Shown here in pieces: positions 9,846 through 19,566 of a DNA stretch of 64,000 nucleotides. The stretch is from contig CAVTHW010000020.1 of assembly GCA_963734625.1 (NCBI GenBank), positions 1 through 64,000 on the forward strand, written 5' to 3'. The stretch comes from CAVTHW01 sp963734625 (GTDB lineage Bacteria > Acidobacteriota > Terriglobia > Bryobacterales > Bryobacteraceae). The notes under the pieces are model-generated. The model made no database searches. It saw nothing but the letters and a program-made list of their open reading frames with translations, and was not told where the DNA came from. A program made the translations under genes and the position numbers. Every line of letters starts with the position of its first letter. The stretch's first letter is position 1.

Positions 9846-11161
9846 GGAGCCGGATTCTACGTTGGGCGCGCAACTCAAGGCGGATTCTGAACCTCTGGTC
9901 CCTGCTGGTGCTCTTTCTCTGTGGCGGCACGTGCCTGGTTGCCGTGAATGCTCTGTACGTTCTGCAAGAAATGCAACTCCGGCTCGCAAACGTCTGCGAA
10001 TCAGCACGGCAGGCGCACCGGCGGGGCGGACCTGATGAGCTCCTATCGGCAGAACACTTGTTCGAACAGGTCATTGGGATTCGGCTGTACTTGCTCGATC
10101 GGAGTGGTCACGACCTAGCCACCGGAGAGGACCGGTCGATGTTGTTGTCGAACGCCACTGACGGCGCGTCTCTTCCGTTGCTGCCGCCGCGGGAGGGTGT
10201 CGTGGTGGAGCGGACGGCAGGCAGCACCTGCGTTGTGGCGCTCCGATTCCCGCCGCCAGGAAGACAGGCCCACGGCGCTCCCGCGGACTTGCTCACTTCT
10301 CCATCTCTTTGGTTCCTGCCCTTCCTTGCCGTGGTTTGCTGCACAGTGGCAGCGTACGTCACGCTGCGAATGCGGAGAATCGAGTCGACCATCGCTCACT
10401 TTGGATCGGGCCGACTCGGCGTTCGAATGTCGCCAGACACCGGAGACCCGTTTGGACGGCTCTCCCGCACCTTCAACCAGATGGCGGACCGGATCGAATC
10501 CCTGCTGGACGCCCACAAACGGTTGTGCATCGACATCTCACATGAGTTGCGCTCTCCGCTAGCCAGGCTGCGCCTTTCCACACGGCTCGCGCGCTCGGGA
10601 AGGTTGGACGCATTGGACCGGATCGAACTCGAATCCTCGCGGTTGAATGATCTGGTTGAAGAACTACTCGATGTGGCACGGGCTGAAGTGGATCCGGCCA
10701 GCTTCGGTGCGGAGCCTGTCGAACTGCGCTGGCTGCTGACGGAGATCGCGGACCGCTGTGAGATTGAAGCGCGGGAGAAGGGCTGCCGTCTCGATTTGAG
10801 TATCGCGATGCCGGGTATCGTTACGGGCGATGCGGAGCTGCTCAGGCGCGCCATTGAGAACGTGCTGCGGAACGCGATCCGTCACAGCCCGGCGGGCGCC
10901 CCGGTCCAGCTATCGGCGGGCGGCGATGAAGACCATGCCGTGATCTCGGTGAGAGATTACGGTCCGGGGGTTCCGGCGGCGGCTCTCGAAGCCATATTCC
11001 GTCCCTTCTACCGCGTCGAGGCGGATCGTGACCGGAGCACCGGGGGAGTGGGCCTGGGACTGGCCATCGCGCAGCGTGCTGTCGCTCTCCATCGCGGTTC
11101 GGTGACGGCGGAGAACGCGACACCCGGGCTTCGGGTCGAAATCCGTCTCCCGCGCAAGTGA
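9842..11161 (+). CDS. CpxA/EnvZ-like sensor histidine kinase
   Basis: I place the start at GTG 9842, overlapping the regulator stop, although the frame is open further upstream. The 439-residue protein has a membrane span at about residues 17-38 (LWSLLVLFLCGGTCLVAVNA), a periplasmic sensor region of about 120 residues, a second span (WFLPFLAVVCCTVAAYVTL), HAMP (RLSRTFNQMADRI), the H-box DISHELRSPLARLRLS, the N-box ENVLRNAIRHSP, and G boxes DYGPGVP and GGVGLGLAIAQ. All phosphotransfer motifs are intact. It forms a two-component pair with the gene just upstream. Confidence 0.9.
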   Translation: MRSRILRWARNSRRILNLWSLLVLFLCGGTCLVAVNALYVLQEMQLRLANVCESARQAHRRGGPDELLSAEHLFEQVIGIRLYLLDRSGHDLATGEDRSMLLSNATDGASLPLLPPREGVVVERTAGSTCVVALRFPPPGRQAHGAPADLLTSPSLWFLPFLAVVCCTVAAYVTLRMRRIESTIAHFGSGRLGVRMSPDTGDPFGRLSRTFNQMADRIESLLDAHKRLCIDISHELRSPLARLRLSTRLARSGRLDALDRIELESSRLNDLVEELLDVARAEVDPASFGAEPVELRWLLTEIADRCEIEAREKGCRLDLSIAMPGIVTGDAELLRRAIENVLRNAIRHSPAGAPVQLSAGGDEDHAVISVRDYGPGVPAAALEAIFRPFYRVEADRDRSTGGVGLGLAIAQRAVALHRGSVTAENATPGLRVEIRLPRK

Positions 11162-11283
11162 AGCAAGCCGCTGGTCGCGGAACATCGCTTGTCGGACATG
11201 ACCGTAACATTACTTCACGAAACTACTGCAACCCCGTCGGGCAACTCCATCGTCCCTAATGTACCGGGAGTTCCGAATCAAAG

Positions 11284-11895
11284 ATGAAGCTCGCCATCCT
11301 ATGTTCGTTCATGGTCCTGTCCGCGCTGCCCCGAATAGCGGCGCAGCCTTGGAGAAAACCGATTGAGAAGTGGTCCGACGCCGATGCCAGACGAGTCTTG
11401 TCGGCTTCGCCCTGGGCCAAACGGACCACTCCGAGGCTCCGCAGTGAACCCGGGGCGACCAACCCTGGGCCGGCGATGCTGTCGAATGTGACCGTCCGGT
11501 GGGAAAGCGCGATGCCCGTAAAGCAAGCGCGTCAGAGGAGGGGCTTGGCGCCAGTAGCCGAGGATGGTAAGTCTTTCTATGCCATCGCGATTGCCGCCTC
11601 ATATCCCGACGCGCCGCCTAACCTCTCCACGGCGGAAGCGTCCCTGCGGTATTGCGACCGCGACCCCGCAGTCGCCACCTCGGTGAAACTCTTGCGAGAC
11701 GGCGACGGCCGGCCGCTGATCGTCTTCCTTTTTCCAGTCATGGAAGCGATCCGCAAGCCGGGCGTCTTCCGTTACCCGTTCGGGATCACCTTTCACCCCA
11801 TTGAGTTCCATTTTGCCGCTCGAATCGGATCGGTCGAGATCAGACAGACGTTCTCTCCCCGAGACATGTTGTACCTGAAACATCTCGAGCTTTGA
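11284..11895 (+). CDS. Secreted acidobacterial protein of unknown function
   Basis: 203 residues with a signal peptide (LAILCSFMVLSALPRIAAQ). After it comes 'KPIEKWSDADARRVLSASPWAK', a motif I associate with short exported acidobacterial proteins that begin with a 'W..DA..VL..SPW' segment. No catalytic motif is visible. It sits alone between the two-component system and the NHL-repeat gene, on the same strand as both. The 122-bp leader 11162-11283 could hold the kinase-operon terminator or an operator, but I see no strong hairpin there. Confidence 0.6.
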   Translation: MKLAILCSFMVLSALPRIAAQPWRKPIEKWSDADARRVLSASPWAKRTTPRLRSEPGATNPGPAMLSNVTVRWESAMPVKQARQRRGLAPVAEDGKSFYAIAIAASYPDAPPNLSTAEASLRYCDRDPAVATSVKLLRDGDGRPLIVFLFPVMEAIRKPGVFRYPFGITFHPIEFHFAARIGSVEIRQTFSPRDMLYLKHLEL

Positions 11896-11980
11896 ACCTC
11901 CGCCACAAATCTTCACAATCGGCAAGAACCTGAACCTGAGCGGCGGCGCGTCTGTAAGAATTTAGGAGGTTAGGTCCGTC

Positions 11981-14815
11981 ATGAAGCGCATCCTCTCCTT
12001 GCTCCTGCTGGCCGCTGTCGGCAGTGCTCAGGTTGTGCGGGAATCCTACAGAGTTTGGCCGCTGATCGGAGCGGGCTCCAAAGGCGACGGCGGTCCCGCC
12101 GTCAGCGCGCTCCTGGACGGTCCCGCGGGGCTGGCGGAAGACACCGACGGCAACATCTATATTTCGGAATCCAACGCGGGAGTGATCCGGCTCGTGCGCC
12201 CCAACGGAGTTATCGAACGGTTCGCCGGTACGGGGAAGATTGCGAATGGGGCGGCGGAGAAGCCGGCGCTGGAGACCGATTTGCTTCATCCGACTGTGCT
12301 TGCCGTCGCCCCCGACGGCGGCCTTTTTTTCACCGACCCCGAGGCGTGCCGGATTCGCAAAGTCCTCACTGACGGCACCATTCGCAATTTGATTGGGACG
12401 GGCGTGTGCGGCGGCACCACGGGTGGATTCCCCGGTGGATCATCGAGCGGGACAGCGGACCGCCGCCCCGAGGAATTGGTGGTCAGTGCCGTGGGCGGAA
12501 TGGTTGTGGACAGTTCGGGCCGGCTGGTTTACACCGACGAGACCTCTCACGTGGTTCGACGCCTGGACTCGGACGGATACGTCCGCGTGATCGCCGGCGT
12601 GGGCTCCGCGGGTTTCAGCGGGGATGACGACAGTGCGACCGACGCCTATCTTAATTCGCCACGGGGGCTAGCCTTCGACGAAGCCGGCAATCTCTATGTG
12701 GCCGATAGCGGCAATTGCCGTGTTCGCCGCATCAACACAGATGGGATCATTGCGACCGTCGCGGGCAACGGCACCTGCACCACCGCGTCCACTACGTTCA
12801 CCAGCGCCCTGGCAACCAGCGTTGTTATTGGGGCGCTCACGGGGCTGGCCTACGAAAAGGAGACCTACTCGCTGCTCATCGCCTCCCCCGGCCGGGCGCG
12901 GTTGCTGCGACTGGATCTCTCCTCCGGGCGGATTTCCAGCGTCCTCGGCGATGGACTCCACAGGGCGGTGGATACCACCTCTCCGCAGGAGTACAGCATT
13001 GATCAACCCAACGCCGTCCTGGTCTCGCCGCGAGCGGGGATACTGGTGGCCGACACGAGTTCCTTTGCCGTTGTGCAACTCCAAAACGGAAAGGCGGCCT
13101 TGTTCGCTGGATTCTGGCCTCAGCTTAATACGTACCCATCCGCCGCTACGGCGCCGTTGGTTCGGCCTCGCGGACTTTGCCTCAACCCCGGCGGCCCCTT
13201 GTTGGTGGTGGACGCAGGGGCGGAGCGCATTCTTTCGTTTCTCCGTCCGGACCAACTCACCTCCATCGCTGGCCTGCGCTCGCCCACCGGCTACTCATCT
13301 GGGGACAACGGGCCGGCGGTCCAGGCTCAGATCGCCGACCCCGACCGCGTGGCCTGCGCGCCGAACGGCGATGTCTATCTGACCCAGGGCAGCCGGATTC
13401 GAGTAATCAACCAGGAAGGAATCATCAGCACCGTGCTCACTGCCGTGCGAATCAGCGGCACCACCGTGAGTATGCTGAGTGATCCAGCGGGCCTGGTTAT
13501 CGACTCAGCCGGGCGGTTGCTGATCTCGGAAGCGGGCGCGCACCGCGTGGTTCGCTATGACTTGGCCACACGAACATCCACCCTGATCGCGGGAACCGGC
13601 ACCGCCGGGTTTCGAGGTGACGGTGGCGCCGCAACCGACGCCAGGCTGGACTCGCCGGGGGATCTCGCCTTTGATTCGACTGGCAATCTCCTGATCGCCG
13701 ACCGCGGGAACAACCGTGTCCGGCGCGTTTCGCCGGATGGCACGATTCAGACGATCGCGGGTTCCTCCGGCACGTTCAGCTACGTGAACATCTCCGGAGA
13801 ACTGGCTACCGATGTCGGCCTTGGTTCGATCGACGGTCTGGCGGTCGACTCTAAGGATAACATCTACATCTCGGAGTACTCCCGCATCAGTGTCGTCGAT
13901 AAAGAAGGCCGCATCTATATCGTCACCGGCTTTGTCGCTGAAGACGACAAAGGCGTCAAATCATACATAGACGGGCCCCTGAACGGTTGCGATGGACTGG
14001 CTGTCGATAGCGACGGACGGCTCTACTTTTCTGCCCGCGAGGACGGGCGGGTGATCGTGGCCGCGCCCAAGAGCCTGCATGAAGGAGTCGTCAGCAACAC
14101 TAGCTTCGGCGGTTCTTCCTCCGTGGCGCCTGGGACCTGGGTGGAGATCTACGGAGCCGACCTTGCTGGCGCGTCGCGTCAATGGTCCAACTCCGATTTT
14201 ACGGGCGGCAAGGCTTCCACGTCTTTGGATGGAGTCAGAGTCGTCATCGGCGGTCAGGACGCATTTGTCGCCTACATCAGCCCCAGCCAGGTGAACGCTC
14301 AAGTGCCATCCAACGTTGGTCTCGGCCAGCAGCAGGTCACTGTAATGGACGGCGCCAGAACGGCCGCCGTTTATACCGTGACTGTCAACGCGACTCAACC
14401 CGGACTGTTCGCGCCGTCGTCCTTCAAAATCGGCGAGAGGCAGTATATGGCCGCGGTGTTTCCCGATGGCTCCACGTTCGTCGCACCATCCGGCGCGATT
14501 CCAGGCGCAGCTTCGCGTCCGGCCCGGCCCGGAGAGACGATTGTCCTCTACGGCATCGGATTCGGCCCGGTGACGCCGAGCATCGACGCCGGCGAAATCG
14601 TCCAAGAGATGAACGCCCTGGATCTCCCGATACAGTTCTTCTTTAGCCAGACGCCAGCCGAGCATTTCTATGCCGGGCTGGTTGCCACCTGCATGGGTCT
14701 CTATCAGTTCAACGTCATCGTTCCGGCCGGCGTTTCGGGCGACGCAGTTCCCCTGTCATTCACTCTCGGCGGAGCCAGCGGGGAACAAACGCTCTTTGTC
14801 GCGATTCAGCGATGA
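11981..14815 (+). CDS. Secreted NHL-repeat beta-propeller protein with Solibacter-type C-terminal domain
   Basis: 944 residues. A signal peptide (RILSLLLLAAVGSAQ) follows a good Shine-Dalgarno (TAGGAGGT). Residues about 30-690 carry many NHL-like repeats (LAFDEAGNLYVADSGNCRVR; LAFDSTGNLLIADRGNNRVR; GTGTAGFRGDGGAA). The last 230 residues (SVAPGTWVEIYGADLA ... VNAQVPSNVGLGQQQVTV ... ETIVLYGIGFGPVTP) match the TIGR03437-type Solibacter C-terminal domain, which is probably involved in surface location. The NHL propeller would mediate protein or ligand binding. The receptor gene starts 7 bases downstream, so the two are likely cotranscribed. Confidence 0.85.
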   Translation: MKRILSLLLLAAVGSAQVVRESYRVWPLIGAGSKGDGGPAVSALLDGPAGLAEDTDGNIYISESNAGVIRLVRPNGVIERFAGTGKIANGAAEKPALETDLLHPTVLAVAPDGGLFFTDPEACRIRKVLTDGTIRNLIGTGVCGGTTGGFPGGSSSGTADRRPEELVVSAVGGMVVDSSGRLVYTDETSHVVRRLDSDGYVRVIAGVGSAGFSGDDDSATDAYLNSPRGLAFDEAGNLYVADSGNCRVRRINTDGIIATVAGNGTCTTASTTFTSALATSVVIGALTGLAYEKETYSLLIASPGRARLLRLDLSSGRISSVLGDGLHRAVDTTSPQEYSIDQPNAVLVSPRAGILVADTSSFAVVQLQNGKAALFAGFWPQLNTYPSAATAPLVRPRGLCLNPGGPLLVVDAGAERILSFLRPDQLTSIAGLRSPTGYSSGDNGPAVQAQIADPDRVACAPNGDVYLTQGSRIRVINQEGIISTVLTAVRISGTTVSMLSDPAGLVIDSAGRLLISEAGAHRVVRYDLATRTSTLIAGTGTAGFRGDGGAATDARLDSPGDLAFDSTGNLLIADRGNNRVRRVSPDGTIQTIAGSSGTFSYVNISGELATDVGLGSIDGLAVDSKDNIYISEYSRISVVDKEGRIYIVTGFVAEDDKGVKSYIDGPLNGCDGLAVDSDGRLYFSAREDGRVIVAAPKSLHEGVVSNTSFGGSSSVAPGTWVEIYGADLAGASRQWSNSDFTGGKASTSLDGVRVVIGGQDAFVAYISPSQVNAQVPSNVGLGQQQVTVMDGARTAAVYTVTVNATQPGLFAPSSFKIGERQYMAAVFPDGSTFVAPSGAIPGAASRPARPGETIVLYGIGFGPVTPSIDAGEIVQEMNALDLPIQFFFSQTPAEHFYAGLVATCMGLYQFNVIVPAGVSGDAVPLSFTLGGASGEQTLFVAIQR

Positions 14816-14822
14816 GGTGTTC

Positions 14823-17800
14823 ATGCAAACAACCGCAATGAAATCACTCGCCACGCTTCTCTTTTTGCCATTCACCGCTCTGCTGCTTGGGCAGGAGTTC
14901 TCGGCTTCACTCTCGGTCACCCTATCTGATCCCAGTGGCGCGGTGGTGCCAGGTGCGCAGGTCGTGCTGGTTGATTCGAGGTGGGGAACCATACACCAAG
15001 GCGAGACAAATGTCACCGGCGGGGTGACGTTCGACTCCCTGCGGCCAAGCGATTACTCGCTGGAGGCGGTGAAGGCCGGCTTTGAGAAGGTGCGTATTGA
15101 GCGGCTCGTCGTCGCGGTTCGGGACCGCCAGTCACTGCGTCTGGAGTTGAAAGTGGCTGGCACGCAAACTTCGATTACCGTGACCGACACGGCGCAAGCG
15201 GTCACCACCGACGCTTCACAGGGCATCTCAGTCGACCAGAACTACATTCAGAACCTGCCGGTGAATGGCCGAAGCATGGAGGCCCTGGTCATGATGACGC
15301 CTGGAATCACCAGCGCGGCCGGCGGCATGGGTGGTGGGGGAGGATTCAACGCGAATGGCCTGCGATCCAACACGAACTACTACACCATGGACGGTCTCAG
15401 CCTGAACTCCCCGGTGGGCGGCGGACCAGGAGGGGGAGGCCCGCCGGGCGGAGGCGGATTCGGCGGCGGGCCCCCGGGCGGCGGAGGGGGCGCATCGAGC
15501 GAAATGATCTCAATGGACGCACTGCAGGAAATGCGGGTGCAGACCTCGCCGTTCGCTCCGGAATTCGGGCGTTCTCCCGGTGCGCAGGTCAGCATGACCA
15601 GCCGCGGCGGAACAAACCAGTTTCGCGGCTCGCTCTTTTACTACTTTCGGAACGACCGGCTGAATGCAAACGACTGGTTCGCCAATAGCTCGGGAATTCC
15701 GCGGTCTCCCCTGCGCCAGAACCGGCCGGGCGGGACGCTGGGCGGGCCCGTGCTCAAGAACAGAACATTCATCTTCGCCTCGTACGAGGCTCTGCGCCTG
15801 GACGCGCCGACCACCTTGGTTGCGAGCGTTCCAGACACGAAGTCGCGGCGCACGGCGGCAGCCTCCCTGCGGCCTTTTCTCAACGCATTCCCGATCCCGA
15901 ACGGAGCATCGCTGGAGGACGGGGCGGCGGAGTTCCGCGCCGTGCTGGTCAACCCTTCGCGATCCGATTCGGCAAGCCTCCGCCTGGATCACGTGTGGAG
16001 CGACAAAGTGACGCTTTTCGCGCGGTACAGCCTGTCGCCTTCCAGTGGCCAGTCGCGCGGCTCCCAACTCGTTTCGCCGAACATGCTGAGCACGCGCAGC
16101 GGGCGTTCTCACACGTTCACGCTGGGCGGCACGAGAGTATCCTCCGCTTCGGTGCTCCACGATCTCCGCGTGAACTACTCCCAATCCGACTCTCGAAGCA
16201 GTTCCGTGATGGATAGCTTTGGCGGCGCCGTCCCGCTCACCGATGCGCAAGTCTTTCCCGCCAGCGTCGCCAGCGACACAGGCAGTTTCAGCCTTTCGAT
16301 CTTGGGCGTCGGGGCATATTCGCTGGGAAGTAGATCACGGAACGAGCAGAAGCAGGTCAACATCGTCTACAGCGTCACCAACACAACTCCAACCCACACA
16401 ACGAAGGCCGGCCTCGATTACCGGCGCATCCTGACGACGAATCACCGGACGCCTTACACCGTGAGCTACACCTTCAACGGCCTGTCCGGCGACGACGGAG
16501 CCATGTCGAGCGGAGTTGCAACCAACGCTCAAATAAGTTCCAGCCTGGAAGCAGTCTATCCCGTGTACAACAACTTCTCCGCATACGCGCAAGATACCTA
16601 CAGGGCGACGGAGCGAACCACGCTGACTTATGGATTGCGATGGGATGTAAATCCCGCGCCTGGCGTGCGGAGCGGGCCCAAGCCATTGGTGCTAAGCGGA
16701 TCCGACGTAACTCAAGACAAGCCGCTGTACAATACGCGATGGCTGGACGTAGCGCCCCGGATCGGGCTGGCCTACCAGATGGACACCACCCAGAATCGCG
16801 AAATGATGTTCCGGGCCGGTTTCGGTATGTTCTATGACGTGGGTTATGGAATCGCGGCCGGAGCGTTCAGCGGCGCTCCGTATTCTAACGACCGGACCGT
16901 CTCTCTGGCCACCTTCCCGTTAACCCAGTCCGACCTCACACCGCCCGTGATGCCGCCCGAGGAGCCGTATGGACAGGTCACCGGCGCGGACGCCGGGCTG
17001 AAGTCTCCGATCGTCCTCCAATGGAATATGGCCGTCGAGCGCAATTTCGGCCCGGGCCAGATGCTAAGCATTGGATACACCGGGACGAAGGGCCGCCGCC
17101 TGCTGCGGAGCGAATCGCAGCCCTCCTTCGGCGACGTCTATGAAATGGCCCGTGTGGCCACCAATGGCGCGACCTCGGACTATCATGGGTTGCAAGTGCA
17201 GTTCCGGCGAAGATTCACGTCGAATCTCCAGACGCAGGTCAGCTACACGTGGGCTCATTCGATCGACAGTTCCTCGAACGACATGGGATCCGGAGGCGGC
17301 TTTGGATCGCTGTTTGGAGGGGGACAGCGAGGCTCGTCCGATTACGACATCCGTCACAACCTCAATTTCTCGGGATCCTACCGGGTCTATTCGCCGCCAC
17401 GCGGCGTTCTCGGGGCGCTGCTGGGTGAATGGTATCTCGACTGGGTTGTGACCGCGCGCACCGGGCTGCCGTTCGATGTCCGGGGGCTTAGCAGCGAAAC
17501 GTCCAGCAACGAGTCCAGCACGCCTGTCAATTACCGGGGCGGTGTTTTCGCCCAGGTCCGCCCAAACTATACCGGCGAGCCCCTGTGGATCTCCGATTCG
17601 AACGCGCCTGGCGGACGCCGCCTGAACGAGGCGGCGTTCGAGGCACCCGACGGGTACGAGCAGGGGAATCTCGGACGGAACGCATTGCGCGGTTTCGGGG
17701 CCTTTCAGGCTGACATTTCGCTCCGGCGGCAGTTTGTGATCTCGGAGAGATGGCGATTGAATCTCTCCGCGGAGGCTTTCAACGCCTTCAACAATCCCAA

Positions 17801-17960
17801 TTTCGCCAATCCGTCGCCAAACGAAGGGGCCAATTTGGCGAGCCCGAATTTCGGTGTCATGACGCGCATGCTGAACCAGTCGTATGGCGGAGGCTCCGGT
17901 TCCCTCTATGGCTCCGGCGGACCGAGGTCGGTGGAGTTGGCGTTGAGGCTGCAATTCTAA
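14823..17960 (+). CDS. Second Oar-like TonB-dependent receptor, with Gly/Pro-rich insertion in the plug
   Basis: I choose ATG 14823 because a signal peptide follows (ATLLFLPFTALLLGQ). The 1045-residue protein has a regulatory domain (VTLSDPSGAVVPGAQVVLVD), a plug (NLPVNGRSMEALVMMTPGI; FAPEFGRSPGAQVSMTSRGG) and a barrel ending ELALRLQF. Between 'MDGLSLNSPV' and 'ASSEMISMDAL' lies an almost pure Gly/Pro run (about 15412-15492), unusual in the family. It follows the NHL-repeat gene directly, suggesting a surface NHL protein and receptor unit like SusD/SusC-style pairs, although no SusD is present. Confidence 0.87.
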   Translation: MQTTAMKSLATLLFLPFTALLLGQEFSASLSVTLSDPSGAVVPGAQVVLVDSRWGTIHQGETNVTGGVTFDSLRPSDYSLEAVKAGFEKVRIERLVVAVRDRQSLRLELKVAGTQTSITVTDTAQAVTTDASQGISVDQNYIQNLPVNGRSMEALVMMTPGITSAAGGMGGGGGFNANGLRSNTNYYTMDGLSLNSPVGGGPGGGGPPGGGGFGGGPPGGGGGASSEMISMDALQEMRVQTSPFAPEFGRSPGAQVSMTSRGGTNQFRGSLFYYFRNDRLNANDWFANSSGIPRSPLRQNRPGGTLGGPVLKNRTFIFASYEALRLDAPTTLVASVPDTKSRRTAAASLRPFLNAFPIPNGASLEDGAAEFRAVLVNPSRSDSASLRLDHVWSDKVTLFARYSLSPSSGQSRGSQLVSPNMLSTRSGRSHTFTLGGTRVSSASVLHDLRVNYSQSDSRSSSVMDSFGGAVPLTDAQVFPASVASDTGSFSLSILGVGAYSLGSRSRNEQKQVNIVYSVTNTTPTHTTKAGLDYRRILTTNHRTPYTVSYTFNGLSGDDGAMSSGVATNAQISSSLEAVYPVYNNFSAYAQDTYRATERTTLTYGLRWDVNPAPGVRSGPKPLVLSGSDVTQDKPLYNTRWLDVAPRIGLAYQMDTTQNREMMFRAGFGMFYDVGYGIAAGAFSGAPYSNDRTVSLATFPLTQSDLTPPVMPPEEPYGQVTGADAGLKSPIVLQWNMAVERNFGPGQMLSIGYTGTKGRRLLRSESQPSFGDVYEMARVATNGATSDYHGLQVQFRRRFTSNLQTQVSYTWAHSIDSSSNDMGSGGGFGSLFGGGQRGSSDYDIRHNLNFSGSYRVYSPPRGVLGALLGEWYLDWVVTARTGLPFDVRGLSSETSSNESSTPVNYRGGVFAQVRPNYTGEPLWISDSNAPGGRRLNEAAFEAPDGYEQGNLGRNALRGFGAFQADISLRRQFVISERWRLNLSAEAFNAFNNPNFANPSPNEGANLASPNFGVMTRMLNQSYGGGSGSLYGSGGPRSVELALRLQF

Positions 17961-18052
17961 GGCTTTCCCTTGGAGCCAACCCCTAGCCATGGGAACCCGG
18001 TCACGGTAAACATTGGGGAGCGCGTCGTTTCGACTCTACTGGGCCCCACCGA

Positions 18053-18079
18053 CTTGCGCGCCCGCCCCGGGCGCGCAAG
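18053..18079. terminator. Perfect 12-bp hairpin between receptor and glycosyltransferase genes
   Basis: Arms cttgcgcgcccg and cgggcgcgcaag enclose a 3-base loop, with an outer ccac/gtgg extension. No T run follows, so it may be a factor-assisted terminator after the receptor gene or a leader structure for the glycosyltransferase gene, which starts 28 bases later. Confidence 0.5.
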
Positions 18080-18106
18080 GTGGACTCCTGATGAGAGCAG
18101 AAGCCG

Positions 18107-19255
18107 ATGAGGTTCTCCATAGACGCCCACGCGATTGGCCGCAAGCTCACCGGGAACGAAGTCTACGTCAGGAATCTGCTCGCCCATTTTGCGGAGTTGG
18201 ATTCGGAGTCGGAGTTCATAACCTACCTCTCCCCGGCGGACGTAGACGGTTGGGTGCCTGCCCGTTTCGAGCGGCGGATCGTGTCCCGAAATCCGTTTCG
18301 GCGATTGGGCTACGATATTTCCCGGAGTCTGCTGAGGGACCGGCCGAATCTCTTGCACGTGCAGTACACGGCCCCGCTGAAGTGCCCGGTGCCGGTTGTG
18401 GTAAGTGTCCACGACGTCAGTTTCGCGGAGCACCCCGAGTACTTCCGGTTCCTCCGCCGGAAGCAGTTGTGCCTGACGGTGGAGCGCACGGTGCGGATGG
18501 CGGCCAAGGTCATCACGGGCAGCGAGTCTTCCCGGAACGCGATTGCCAGGGTGTACGGCTTGAGTGCGGAGGACATCGTTGTGGTTCCCAACGCCGCCTC
18601 CCCTATCTTCAGACCCGTGGCATTTGAGGTCGCCTCGGCGCGCGTTCTCGCCCGTTTTGGCATCGCCGCGCCGTTCATCCTGACGGTCGGGGACCTTCAA
18701 CCGCGCAAGAACCAGATCGGCCTGATCCGCGCCTTCGCCGAAGCCGTCCAATCCAGACCTAAGCTGCCTCACAGCCTCGTGATCGCCGGCAAGGACTCTT
18801 GGTTTGCGCCGCGGGTCCGCGAGGCGGCCCGGGAGTCGGGCGTGGCCGATCGCATCAAGTTCACGGGTTTCATCAACGACAGGGAGCTACTGGATCTCTA
18901 CAACGCCTGCGAGGTGTTCGTGTTCCCGTCCTTCTATGAAGGGTTTGGCCTGCCGGTGCTGGAGGCTATGGCTTGCGGGCGCGCGGTAGCCTGTTCGAAT
19001 ACGTCCGCGCTCCCGGAGGTCGTCGACTCCGCCGCGATCTTGTTCGACCCTTTCTCGGCACCGGAGATCGCGAGGGCCATCCTCGATCTGGTGCTGGACC
19101 AGGAACTCCGGGGACGTATGGAGAGGCTCGGATTGAAGCGCTCGATGCAGTTCAGTTGGCGCAGGACGGCGGAGAAGGTACTCGAGGTATATCACGCCGT
19201 CGCTGGCCGCAGGGAAGTGAACACCGCCCATGCGCCCGCGTCCGTCTCCCGCTGA
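18107..19255 (+). CDS. Glycosyltransferase family 1/GT4 (GT-B fold)
   Basis: 382 residues with two Rossmann domains. The N-terminal acceptor domain has 'GNEVYVRNLLAHF' and 'PVVVSVHDVSFAEHPEYF'. The C-terminal nucleotide-sugar domain begins at 'FILTVGDLQPRKNQIGLIRAF' and contains the GT4 E-x7-E signature in FPSFYEGFGLPVLEAMACG. It would transfer a sugar from a nucleotide donor onto a glycan or lipid acceptor in the cytoplasm. No polysaccharide operon surrounds it. Only a short out-of-frame remnant follows (19258-19395), so it may be the surviving end of a larger cluster. Confidence 0.88.
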   Translation: MRFSIDAHAIGRKLTGNEVYVRNLLAHFAELDSESEFITYLSPADVDGWVPARFERRIVSRNPFRRLGYDISRSLLRDRPNLLHVQYTAPLKCPVPVVVSVHDVSFAEHPEYFRFLRRKQLCLTVERTVRMAAKVITGSESSRNAIARVYGLSAEDIVVVPNAASPIFRPVAFEVASARVLARFGIAAPFILTVGDLQPRKNQIGLIRAFAEAVQSRPKLPHSLVIAGKDSWFAPRVREAARESGVADRIKFTGFINDRELLDLYNACEVFVFPSFYEGFGLPVLEAMACGRAVACSNTSALPEVVDSAAILFDPFSAPEIARAILDLVLDQELRGRMERLGLKRSMQFSWRRTAEKVLEVYHAVAGRREVNTAHAPASVSR

Positions 19256-19257
19256 GA

Positions 19258-19395
19258 TACGCGATTTCGGCGCTGACCGCATGTCTTGTCTGCCACAGCC
19301 TGCTGCTGGCGCAGACTGCGGGACCCCGTTTGGTCCGGAAACTGGATCTGCTTGAATTCGCGCTGGTTCGTCACCTGTGCCTATCGAGAATTTAA
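19258..19395 (+). pseudogene. Possible gene remnant with signal-peptide-like start
   Basis: Just after the glycosyltransferase stop, a frame reads SALTACLVCHSLLLAQTAGP, like a signal peptide and mature start, then LVRKLDLLEFALVRHLCLSRI and a stop. It has no ATG or GTG start of its own. It could be the 5' stump of a deleted exported-protein gene. Chance remains possible because it is only about 46 codons. Confidence 0.25.
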
Positions 19396-19479
19396 TCCAA
19401 GTTAGGCGGGGACTGAGCACGGTTCGTGAAAAGCCGAAGGACTGCCGGAATACATGCAAGTTATTGATTATAACAGCTT

Positions 19480-19566
19480 TGGCGGAGAGAGAGGGATTCG
19501 AACCCTCGAGGGGTCAATAGAATCTGCAAGTTGCAGATTCCTCGTTGCCGGGAGCACCATATCTCC
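19480..19566 (-). ncRNA. tRNA-Ser-derived RNA with closed anticodon arm, copy 2
   Basis: 87 nt, minus strand, 6 differences from the copy at 8816-8902. It keeps the T arm (TTCGAAT loop), acceptor 3' strand, discriminator G and CCA. Here the anticodon arm is an almost perfect palindrome (GAATCTGCAA C TTGCAGATTC), so there is no open 7-base loop. The changes leave both the acceptor pairing and the hairpin intact. No canonical amino-acid identity can be assigned. It may be a pseudo-tRNA, an attachment-site derivative or a functional non-decoding tRNA-like RNA. Confidence 0.5.
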
